This document shows, piece after piece, positions 1-6,152 of a stretch of DNA of 8,788 nucleotides. The position numbers were made by a program, and so were the translations under genes. Source of the stretch: DASUZD01 sp036377055 (GTDB taxonomy: Bacteria; Actinomycetota; Thermoleophilia; Gaiellales; Gaiellaceae); contig DASUZD010000046.1 in the NCBI GenBank assembly GCA_036377055.1, positions 1-8,788 on the forward strand, given 5' to 3'. The stretch's first letter is position 1, and every line of letters begins with the position of its first letter. The notes below the pieces were generated by a model that did no database searches, was not told the DNA's origin, and worked only from the letters and a program-made list of their open reading frames with translations.

Positions 1-1029
1 CGGGCCGCGAACGGCTTCAGCGGCGACCTGCACGAATTCCTGATCACGCCGCAAGGGACGGCGCTGATTCCGATCTACACGCGCGTGCGGCAAGACCTCA
101 GCGCGATCGGCGGCCGGAAGAACGGCACGGTGTGGGACAACGTCGTCCAGGAGGTCGACCTCACCACCGGCCATGTGCTCTTCCAGTGGCGCAGCCTCGA
201 CCACGTCGGGCTCGGCGAGTCGTACGCGAAGCCGGTCCCGAAGAAGGCCTCCGTGCCGTACGACTATTTCCACATCAACTCGATCGAGCTCGGCCCACAT
301 GAAACCGTGATCGTCTCGGCGCGGAACACGCACACGATCTACGAGATCGACGAGCGGAGCGGCAAGATCGTCTGGCGGCTCGGCGGGAAGCGAAGCGACT
401 TCAGGATGGGCCCGGGGACGAGGTTCGGCTGGCAGCACGACGCACGGCTGCACGCCGACGGGACGCTGACGCTCTTCGACAACGAGGCGGCGCCGCCGCT
501 CGCGAAGCGATCGCGCGCGATCGTGCTCCGGCTCGACACGAAGCGGATGACCGCGCGGCTCGTGCGCGCTTACGTGCACCCGAACGACTTGCTCGCGAGC
601 AGCCAGGGCGACGCCGAGGTCCTTTCCGACGGACATGTGCTCGTCGGCTGGGGAGCCGAGCCCTACTTCACGGAGTTCACCCGCTCCGGCAGCGTCATCT
701 TCGACGCGCACTTCAACAAGGGCGCGGACTCGTACCGCGTCTATCGCTTCCCGTGGGTCGGCCGGCCGACGGACCGGCCGGCGTTCGCCGTCCACCGCGA
801 GGACGACGGCCACCTGACCGTCTTCGCGAGCTGGAACGGCGCGACGGAGGTCAGGAGGTGGCGCGTGGTCGCGGGGCCGGAGCGGGCGCGCCTCCGTCCG
901 GTCGTCACGGTCGCGAAGCGCGGGTTCGAGACGGTGTTCGCGGTGAAGACGGAGCCGCGCTACCTCGCCGTCCAGGCGCTGGACGCTGTGGGCCGCGTGC
1001 TCGGCACCTCAGAGATCCGGCGGCCTTAG
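1..1029 (+). CDS. Arylsulfotransferase (ASST)-family protein, C-terminal part
   Basis: The reading frame is open from the first base, so the N-terminus lies outside the window; 342 residues and a TAG stop are visible. The sequence resembles the bacterial Arylsulfotransferase (Arylsulfotran_2-like) family, a beta-propeller fold. It has VWDNVVQEVDLTTGHVLFQW, then DYFHINSIELGP with a conserved His at 271-273, then a blade turn ending GKIVWRLGGK, then GWQHDARL with a second conserved His at 436-438, then LFDNEAAPP. Histidines in such motifs are the usual catalytic or ligand residues of ASST enzymes, which move sulfate between phenolic compounds; members of this branch mostly lack tested activity. 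Secretion is common in the family but cannot be judged here because the signal region is missing. It converges on the propeller gene, and its stop overlaps that gene's stop by two bases. Family call is fairly sure; the substrate is unknown. Confidence 0.85.
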   Translation, partial: RAANGFSGDLHEFLITPQGTALIPIYTRVRQDLSAIGGRKNGTVWDNVVQEVDLTTGHVLFQWRSLDHVGLGESYAKPVPKKASVPYDYFHINSIELGPHETVIVSARNTHTIYEIDERSGKIVWRLGGKRSDFRMGPGTRFGWQHDARLHADGTLTLFDNEAAPPLAKRSRAIVLRLDTKRMTARLVRAYVHPNDLLASSQGDAEVLSDGHVLVGWGAEPYFTEFTRSGSVIFDAHFNKGADSYRVYRFPWVGRPTDRPAFAVHREDDGHLTVFASWNGATEVRRWRVVAGPERARLRPVVTVAKRGFETVFAVKTEPRYLAVQALDAVGRVLGTSEIRRP

Positions 1030-1930
1030 CCGCCGACGTGGACGCGCCAGACCTGGGCGCCGCCGAAGTTCGAGATCCACATGTCGCCGAAGGCACGGCG
1101 CGCCACGAACGGATCTTCCCGACGTGCACGGTCCCCGCGACGCTGTTCGTCGCCGGATCGATGCGCGCGACGGTGCCGTCGCCCTGGATAGGGATCCAGA
1201 CGAAGCCGTCGGAGCCGACAACGCCGTCGGCAGGCGCCCGCCCGACCGGGATCGTCGCGACGACGCGGTTCGTCGCCGGATCCACCCGCGTGACGGTGTT
1301 CGCCTGAGCGTCCGCGACCCAGACGGCGTCGTCGGTCGCCTCGAGCCAGCCGGGCGAGAGGGCGCCTTTCAGGTCGATCTCCGTGACGCGCCCGGTCGCC
1401 GGGTCGATCCGCCTGAGCCGGCTGTCGCCGCTCGAGCCGAGCCAGACCGAGCCCGCTGCGATCCGGAGGCCGGACGGCGCGCCGCCGGTCCTGATCGTCC
1501 TCACGACGCGGCCGCTCCGCGGGTCGATCCGCGAAACGGTGCCGTCGAGGTTGTTCGAGGCCCAGACCGAGCCGAGGCCGTACGCGACGTCGTACGGCTG
1601 GTTGCCAACTCGGATGCGGCGTACGCGGCGGAAGCGCTTCGGGTCGACCTTCTCGATCGTGTTCGTGCCGAACCCGTCGACCCACAACGCGCCGCCGCCC
1701 GCCACGAGCCCGCACGGCTGCAGGCCCACGCTGAGGCGTCGCACGACTCGATTGGTCCTCGGATCGACCTTCGCGATCGTGTTCGAGCGATAGTTCGCGA
1801 CGTAGAGGAAGCCGCCGTAGCCGACGGTCGCGCAGGGCTGCTGGCCCGTGCGGATCTTCGCGACGACCGTCGCCGACGGCGCGGCGGCGGCGAGTGCTGC
1901 GGACACGAGCGCGGCTGCGACGAGCTTCAC
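1026..1930 (-). CDS. Secreted seven-bladed YncE/Vgb-like beta-propeller, frameshifted in blade 7
   Basis: The start is GTG at 1930-1928, preceded by GGAGG at 1942-1938 with a 7-base spacer. The first ~20 residues (MKLVAAALVSAALAAAAPSA) look like a Sec signal peptide. The rest is a series of ~40-residue repeats, each with (V/T)GxxP, then a (S/A/F)(V/L)(W/Y) strand, then (T)(V/I)xx(V/I)DPxxxRVV. Repeat starts fall near residues 26, 65, 105, 145, 185, 226 and 267, giving seven blades, as in YncE/virginiamycin-B-lyase-like propellers. Frame is lost near 1113-1117. The original frame would run on to 905 through low-complexity sequence antisense to the neighbouring gene, while the -1 frame continues blade 7 (DPFVARRAFGDMWISNFGG) to a TAA at 1028-1026. 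One missing base around codon 272 explains this; the restored protein would be ~301 residues. It is either a sequencing or assembly error or a recent pseudogene. Function is unknown: probably an exported binding protein. No catalytic role is claimed. Confidence 0.82.
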
Positions 1931-1937
1931 GACGCCA

Positions 1938-1942
1938 CCTCC
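1938..1942 (-). promoter_or_regulatory. Ribosome binding site of the propeller gene
   Basis: GGAGG on the minus strand lies 7 bases before the GTG at 1930. It is the clearest Shine-Dalgarno sequence on the minus strand in this window. It fixes the propeller start and places the signal peptide directly at the N-terminus. Confidence 0.75.
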
Positions 1943-1951
1943 GGAAGAAAC

Positions 1952-1984
1952 TACGATGTCGCAGTAACTTACTTCGACATCGTA
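1952..1984. promoter_or_regulatory. 33-bp near-perfect palindrome, candidate MarR operator
   Basis: The left arm TACGATGTCG (1952-1961) is the exact reverse complement of CGACATCGTA (1975-1984). The inner AGTAA (1963-1967) pairs with TTACT (1969-1973) about a central C at 1968. In total 15 of 16 pairs match; only 1962/1974 does not. The element is AT-richer than its surroundings and lies between marR and the propeller gene, covering the marR stop codon. Its position over a plausible -10 box, right next to a MarR-family gene, favours an operator bound by that regulator. An alternative is an RNA hairpin ending the malQ-HAD-marR transcript, since the minus-strand sequence after it is GTTTCTTCC, but that is a poor U-tract. 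The palindrome itself is certain; its role is inferred. Confidence 0.7.
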
Positions 1985-1994
1985 TTAGCGTCAA
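1966..1994 (-). promoter_or_regulatory. Candidate promoter for the propeller gene
   Basis: On the minus strand TTGACG (1994-1989) matches five of six bases of a sigma70-type -35 box. After a 17-base spacer comes TAAGTT (1971-1966), a weak -10 box. Transcription would start near 1959 and leave a leader of about 29 bases carrying the GGAGG site. The -10 box lies at the centre of the palindrome, so a protein bound there would block RNA polymerase. The -35 box lies inside the end of the marR coding region. The -10 match is poor, so confidence is moderate to low. Confidence 0.4.
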
Positions 1995-2421
1995 GCGCGC
2001 CGCGCAGCGCCTCCTCGAACCGCCGGAGGTGCTCGACCACTTCATCGTGCGCGTCGCCGAGCTGCCCCACGACCTGCTCGACCGATTCGCGGAGCGGCGG
2101 CCAGCCGTCCTTCCAGCGGCGATCGCCTGCCTCCGTCAGCTCGACGAGATACGAGCGGCCGTCGTTCGGGTTGCGCTCGCGCCGGACGTGGCCGCGGCGC
2201 TCGAGCCGGCGGAGCGCGCTCGAGAGCGTCGTCGGCCGCAGTCCGATCCGCGCCGCGAGCTCGGTCGGCGTGATCGGCCCCCAGACGCCGATCGCGCTGT
2301 AGAGGCCGAAGTCCTCGACGTTCGCGCCGTGCGCCTCGAACCTGCGCTCCATGAGCGTCCGCAGCAGCTGGCCGTTGAGGTAGCTCTGGAACAGGACGTT
2401 CTGCGGCCCGGCGTCCGCCAC
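1969..2421 (-). CDS. MarR-family transcriptional regulator
   Basis: A 150-residue protein, the normal length for MarR regulators, which are dimeric winged-helix DNA-binding proteins that often respond to small ligands. An N-terminal helix region (~1-45) is followed by the winged helix. Residues ~50-77 (ITPTELAARIGLRPTTLSSA, then LRRLERRG) form the HTH with its recognition helix. The wing follows at ~78-97 (RRERNPNDGRSYLVELTEAG), with the typical DGRS and LTEAG motifs. The C-terminal helix (~110-145) would complete the dimer interface. The start chosen is GTG at 2421-2419, 7 bases after the HAD stop; no good Shine-Dalgarno is visible, so translation is probably coupled. The frame is open further upstream inside the HAD gene, but that part is arginine/serine-rich shadow sequence. 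It ends inside the palindrome, which suggests that it controls the next gene. The ligand is unknown. Confidence 0.88.
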   Translation of the reverse strand: MADAGPQNVLFQSYLNGQLLRTLMERRFEAHGANVEDFGLYSAIGVWGPITPTELAARIGLRPTTLSSALRRLERRGHVRRERNPNDGRSYLVELTEAGDRRWKDGWPPLRESVEQVVGQLGDAHDEVVEHLRRFEEALRGALDANTMSK

Positions 2422-2428
2422 GACCCGA

Positions 2429-3100
2429 TCATAGGCTCGCGCGGACGCGCTCCAGGATCTCGTCGAGCGTCGCGTCGGCGAGCGACGGGAGGACGAGAGC
2501 CGCGCCCGCGAACGCAGCGCCGCGCGTGATCTCGTTCGGCACCGCGACGCAGGCGATGCCGGCGCGACGCGCGGCCTCGAGCCCGGACGGCGAGTCTTCG
2601 AACGCGATGGCCTCTTCGGGTTCGACGCCAAGGAGTTCGAGCGCGCGCCGGTAGAGCTCGCTCTTGTCGCAGGTCGGGTCCTCGTTCGCGCAGACGAGGA
2701 TCTGCCACTCGTGGTCGAGGCCGACCCGGCGGCATTGCGCCGTCACGCGGTCGTCGCGGTTCCGGGTCACGACCGCCGTTTTCAGCCCGACGGCGCGCGC
2801 CTCCGCCAGCCGTTCGGCCACGCCCGGGAGGAGCGGCGCGTGCTCGTACAGCTCGTCCTTCCGGCGCCGCCGACGGGCGATCACGTCGTCGCGGTCGACC
2901 GGCGAGCCGATCAGCTGCTCCAGATGCGCGACGGCGTCGAACGCGCCCGAGGTCGAGCTGCCGCTGCCGACGGCCGGCAGCCAGTCCTCGAGCGCGAGCT
3001 CGGCGCCGTGGTCGGCGTAGACGTCACGCCACGACTGATACGTCGCGACCTCCGTGTCGACGAGGACGCCGTCGAAGTCAAAGAGGAGCGCGCGGATCAC
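2429..3100 (-). CDS. HAD-superfamily (beta-phosphoglucomutase-like) hydrolase
   Basis: A 223-residue protein starting with GTG at 3100, which overlaps the malQ TGA as GTGA, so the genes are translationally coupled. HAD motif I is LLFDFDGVLVDTE, with D8 as nucleophile and D10 as acid/base. A helical C1-type cap covers ~15-90. Motif II is the Thr of TAVVTRN (T112). Motif III is probably K146 in PTCDKSELY, and motif IV is FEDSPSG (E168, D169). This pattern belongs to the HAD-IA group containing beta-phosphoglucomutase and small sugar-phosphate phosphatases. Motif III lacks the usual GKPxPD context. Lying between malQ and marR and facing the GlgE operon, it probably acts on a phosphorylated sugar made or used in glucan metabolism; the substrate cannot be read from the sequence. 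It is presumably cytosolic, as no signal peptide is seen. Confidence 0.88.
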   Translation of the reverse strand: MIRALLFDFDGVLVDTEVATYQSWRDVYADHGAELALEDWLPAVGSGSSTSGAFDAVAHLEQLIGSPVDRDDVIARRRRRKDELYEHAPLLPGVAERLAEARAVGLKTAVVTRNRDDRVTAQCRRVGLDHEWQILVCANEDPTCDKSELYRRALELLGVEPEEAIAFEDSPSGLEAARRAGIACVAVPNEITRGAAFAGAALVLPSLADATLDEILERVRASL

Positions 3101-4296
3101 GCGCGGCCTGCCCGCTCGGTCGCGTGGCGCAGCCGCGCGGCGAGCTCGTCCGTCAGAGCGCCGCGGCGGTAGCGCCACGACCAGTTGCCGTCTCGGCGGC
3201 CGGGGGTGTTCATCCGCGCCTCGCTGCCGAGGCCGAGCACGTCCTGGAGCTGCGCGATCGCGACCGAGGCGCGCGAGCCGAGAGCGAGCTCGACTATCCC
3301 CCACGCCGGGTCGCTCGGGTCGACGCCTGTCCGTCGGCGCGTCGCGTCGTCCACCGACCGCCACCAGCCGAGGGCCGTGTCCTGGTCGTGCGTGCTCGTG
3401 TAGACGATCTGATGCTTCCGGTGGCTCGCCGGATGGTGCGGGTTGTGCGGCCGGCCGTCGAAGCCGAACTCCAGCACGACCATCCCGGGAAACCCGAGCT
3501 CGTCGCGCAGCCGGTGGACCGGCCGCGTGATGTGGCCGAGATCCTCCGCGATCACCGGCAGCTCGCCGAGCTCCGCCTGCGCCGCTCGGAAGACCTCGGC
3601 GCCGGGACCGCGCCGCCAGCGCCCGTTCCGCGCCGTCGTGTCGTGCTCCGGGACGGCCCAGTACGCGACGAAGCCGCGGAAGTGGTCGAGGCGCGTCAGG
3701 TCGACCAGCTCGAACGTCCTGCGGAAGCGCTCGATCCACCACCGATAGCCCTCGACGCGGTTCGCGTGCCAGTCGTAGAGCGGGTTGCCCCAGTGCTGCC
3801 CGTCGGCGCTGAACGGGTCGGGCGGAGCGCCCGCGACCTCGCCCGACTCGAAGAGCTCGGGGTGCGCGACGTGATCGGCCCCGCCGGGGGCGACGTACAT
3901 CGGCAGGTCGCCGATCAGGCGGATGCCGCGGTCGGCCGCGTACCGACGCAGCGCGCCCCACTCGCGCTCGAAGCGCACCTGGTCGGCGACGGCCGCTCCG
4001 CCCGCGAACGCGCTCCAGTCGGCGATCCAGTACGGGTGGCGCGCGACGAAGTCCTCCAGCTCGTCCTCGGTCACCTTCGCCCTCGGCTCCGCCAGGAGGC
4101 CGCGCCACGCCGCGAACGCGGATGTCGCCGCGTACGGCGACCCCGTCTCGTCGGGCGGGCCGAGCGGGAGGATCTGCCACCACGACTGCCCTGCGGCCGC
4201 GAGCCAGTCGACGAACCGGTACGCCTCCTCGCCGAGCCGCCCGCCCGGGAGCGAGGTCGGGTGCAGCAGGATTCCGGCGGATCGGGGAAGCTGCAC
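3097..4296 (-). CDS. malQ: 4-alpha-glucanotransferase (GH77, amylomaltase), compact form
   Basis: Transfers alpha-1,4-glucan segments between maltodextrins, releasing glucose (EC 2.4.1.25). The start is GTG at 4296. The N-terminus RSAGILLHPTSLPGG is the family signature. It continues with WWQILPLGPP, GSPYAATSAFA, IGDLPMYVAPGGADHVAHPE and HWGNPLYDW. TRLDHFRGF carries the nucleophile D204, VIAEDLG the acid/base E251 and STHDQDT the third carboxylate D304; RMNTPGRRDGNWSWRY follows near the C-terminus. The 47- and 53-residue spacings between the catalytic residues agree with known amylomaltases. At 399 residues it is about 100 shorter than the common ~500-residue form. The loss lies between the SAFA motif and IGDLP, before the nucleophile, in regions not carrying the catalytic residues. 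It is the first gene of a minus-strand operon with the HAD and marR genes and diverges from glgE. Confidence 0.95.
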   Translation of the reverse strand: MQLPRSAGILLHPTSLPGGRLGEEAYRFVDWLAAAGQSWWQILPLGPPDETGSPYAATSAFAAWRGLLAEPRAKVTEDELEDFVARHPYWIADWSAFAGGAAVADQVRFEREWGALRRYAADRGIRLIGDLPMYVAPGGADHVAHPELFESGEVAGAPPDPFSADGQHWGNPLYDWHANRVEGYRWWIERFRRTFELVDLTRLDHFRGFVAYWAVPEHDTTARNGRWRRGPGAEVFRAAQAELGELPVIAEDLGHITRPVHRLRDELGFPGMVVLEFGFDGRPHNPHHPASHRKHQIVYTSTHDQDTALGWWRSVDDATRRRTGVDPSDPAWGIVELALGSRASVAIAQLQDVLGLGSEARMNTPGRRDGNWSWRYRRGALTDELAARLRHATERAGRA

Positions 4297-4340
4297 GACC
4301 GCCCCGTTTACGACCCGGACAAGGCTGAAACGAGACGACG
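4297..4340. promoter_or_regulatory. Divergent intergenic region malQ / glgE
   Basis: These 44 bases separate two divergent start codons and must hold the translation signals of both operons and at least part of their promoters. No convincing -35/-10 pair is visible in either direction. The only dyad noticed is CGTTT (4305-4309) with AAACG (4328-4332), which is weak. It does not share the palindrome found at 1952-1984. Ribosome binding signals are poor on both sides: GGGGCGG before malQ and GAGACG before glgE. An in-frame TGA at 4326 limits the glgE N-terminus to the ATG at 4341. Confidence 0.45.
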
Positions 4341-6152
4341 ATGGCCCCGAAGACGAAGAGCCCGCCGCCGAGGATTCAAATCCAGGACGTGTGGCCGGTC
4401 GTGGACTGCGGGCGCTACCCGGCCAAGCGCACGGTCGGCGATCCGGTCGAGGTCTGGGCGACGATCTTCAAGGACGGCCACGACGTCCTCCGCGCCTCGC
4501 TGCGCTTCCGTCCTGCCGCCGAGCGGCGCTGGCGCGAGACGCCGATGCGGCCGATCGGGAACGACCGCTGGGTCGGCTCGTTCGACGTCGACCGCTGCGG
4601 TCGCTGGCTGTACACGATCGAGGCGTGGAGCGACCGCCGCGCGACGTGGGTGGACGAGCTGCGGCGCAAGGTCGAGGCGGGCCAGGACGATCTCTCCGGC
4701 GAGCTCTCCGAGGGAGCGGTCCTCTTCGAGGTCGAGTCGCTGACCGTCGAGCATGCGCTCGAGCTGGGCGGCGGCGACCGCTCCGACGTCACGTCGCTCC
4801 CGAAGCCGCTCGAGCTCGACGGCGACCGCGAGCTTGCACGCTTCGGCTCGTGGTACGAGCTCTTCCCGAGGTCGTGGGGCGGCTTCCGCGGCGTCGAGCA
4901 GGCCCTGCCGCGCCTTGCGGAGCTCGGGTTCGACGTCGTCTACCTGCCGCCGATCCACCCGATCGGGGTGACGAACCGGAAGGGGCGGAACAACGCGCTG
5001 AAGGCGAAGCCGAGCGATCCCGGCAGCCCGTGGGCGATCGGCTCGAAGGAAGGCGGGCACGACGCGATCGAGCCGTCGCTGGGGACGATCGACGACTTCG
5101 ACCGGCTCGTCGCCCGCGGGCGCGAGGTGGGCGTCGAGATCGCGCTCGACTTCGCGATCCAGTGCTCGCCGGACCACCCGTGGCTGAAGAAGCACCCCGA
5201 GTGGTTCCACCGCCGCCCGGACGGAACGCTCAAGTACGCGGAGAACCCGCCCAAGCGCTACCAGGACATCTACAACGTCAACTTCGACAGCGAGGACTGG
5301 CGCGGCCTCTGGGACGCGCTCCTCGACGTCGTCCGGCACTGGGTCGACCACGGCGTGCGCGCCTTCCGCGTCGACAACCCGCACACGAAGCCGGTCGCGT
5401 TCTGGGAGTGGCTGATCGCCGAGATCCGGAGGAGCGACCCAGAGGTGATCTTCCTCTCGGAGGCCTTCACGCGGCCGGCGATGATGACGACGCTCGCCAA
5501 GGCCGGCTTCGCGCAGAGCTACACCTACTTCACCTGGAAGAACACGAAGCGGGAGCTCTACGAGCTGATGCACCAGATCCTCGGCTGGTCCGAGGTCTAC
5601 CGGCCGAACTTCTTCGCGAACACGCCCGACATCCTCACGGAGTATCTCCAGCTCGGCGGACCGCCCGCCTTCGAGGCGCGGCTCGTGCTCGCGGCGACGC
5701 TCTCGCCGACCTACGGCATCTACTCGGGCTTCGAGCACTTCGAGCGGGCGCCCCAGCGCGAAGGGAGCGAGGAGTACCTCGACTCCGAGAAGTACGAGGT
5801 GAAGCGCCGTCGGCTCGACGGGCCCCTGCTTCCGCTCGTGCAGCGCCTGAACGAGGTCCGGCGCGAGAACCCGGCGCTCCAGCGGCTCCCGAACCTGGCC
5901 TTCCTCGAGACCGAGAGCGACCACCTGATCGCGTACGCGAAGATCGAGCGCGGGAACGCGGTGCTCGTCTGCGTGAACCTCGACCCCTTCGGCGGTCACG
6001 ACGGGCTCGCGATCGTGCCGGCGTCGCTCGGGCTGCCGCCTGCCTTCGCCGTCCGCGACCTGCTGAGCGGCGAGACGCATGGCTGGCGGATCGGCCGGAA
6101 CTATGTCGCGCTCGGGCCGGGGAAGAGCCACGTCTTGAGGGTCGAGCACTGA
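4341..6152 (+). CDS. glgE: Alpha-1,4-glucan:maltose-1-phosphate maltosyltransferase GlgE (GH13_3)
   Basis: Extends alpha-1,4-glucan using maltose-1-phosphate (EC 2.4.99.16). The N-terminal beta-sandwich (~11-105, RIQIQDVWPVVDCGRYPAKR) is followed by a short helical segment (~106-165) and then the GH13 barrel from FGSWYELFPRS (~168). Family-specific stretches include YLPPIHPIG, the NRKGRNN loop, IALDFAIQCSPDHPW and ENPPKRYQDIY. FRVDNPHTKP holds the nucleophile D345, FLSEAFTRPAMM the acid/base E374 and NFFANTPDIL D430; YTYFTWKNTK and REGSEEYLDSEKYE are GlgE hallmarks. The C-terminal beta domain covers ~530-603. At 603 residues it is shorter than the ~660-700 of Streptomyces and Mycobacterium GlgE. 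Most of the loss is in the helical insertion between the N-terminal domain and the barrel. The start is the ATG at 4341, with an in-frame stop just upstream. It is the first gene of the glgE-treS-mak operon. Confidence 0.96.
   Translation: MAPKTKSPPPRIQIQDVWPVVDCGRYPAKRTVGDPVEVWATIFKDGHDVLRASLRFRPAAERRWRETPMRPIGNDRWVGSFDVDRCGRWLYTIEAWSDRRATWVDELRRKVEAGQDDLSGELSEGAVLFEVESLTVEHALELGGGDRSDVTSLPKPLELDGDRELARFGSWYELFPRSWGGFRGVEQALPRLAELGFDVVYLPPIHPIGVTNRKGRNNALKAKPSDPGSPWAIGSKEGGHDAIEPSLGTIDDFDRLVARGREVGVEIALDFAIQCSPDHPWLKKHPEWFHRRPDGTLKYAENPPKRYQDIYNVNFDSEDWRGLWDALLDVVRHWVDHGVRAFRVDNPHTKPVAFWEWLIAEIRRSDPEVIFLSEAFTRPAMMTTLAKAGFAQSYTYFTWKNTKRELYELMHQILGWSEVYRPNFFANTPDILTEYLQLGGPPAFEARLVLAATLSPTYGIYSGFEHFERAPQREGSEEYLDSEKYEVKRRRLDGPLLPLVQRLNEVRRENPALQRLPNLAFLETESDHLIAYAKIERGNAVLVCVNLDPFGGHDGLAIVPASLGLPPAFAVRDLLSGETHGWRIGRNYVALGPGKSHVLRVEH
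6137..6141 (+). promoter_or_regulatory. treS: Ribosome binding site for the treS CTG start
   Basis: GAGGG at 6137-6141 lies within the last codons of glgE and 7 bases before the CTG at 6149. This is an ideal Shine-Dalgarno distance and supports the CTG as the treS initiation codon, since no ATG, GTG or TTG stands near it in frame. Confidence 0.6.

Noticed and set aside
905..1112. C-terminal tail of the propeller in the uncorrected frame
   Set aside because: It overlaps the convergent gene antisense, has no blade pattern, and the other frame continues the repeat to a clean stop.
1110..1122. Programmed -1 ribosomal frameshift in the propeller gene
   Set aside because: There is no slippery heptamer and no evident downstream stimulatory structure; a missing base is simpler.
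2422..2434. ATG overlapping the HAD stop (ATGA) as the start of the next gene
   Set aside because: It opens a frame that gives Arg/Ser-rich nonsense; the MarR protein is in the frame of the GTG at 2421.
3101..4183. Upstream extension of the HAD gene through malQ
   Set aside because: This frame inside malQ is low-complexity Arg/Ala/Pro. HAD motif I starts right after the GTG at 3100.
4373..4385. ATTCAAATCC resembling a tRNA T-loop
   Set aside because: It lies in the first codons of glgE, and no acceptor, D-arm or anticodon arm can be built around it.
3923..6148. Long open frame upstream of treS that would make a protein of about 1300 residues
   Set aside because: The upstream part is arginine- and alanine-rich shadow sequence of glgE and of antisense malQ, with no homology pattern. 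TreS similarity begins just after 6149.
4308..6149. 613-codon minus-strand frame opposite glgE
   Set aside because: Antisense shadow of glgE, rich in Arg, Leu, Val and Glu with no recognisable domain.
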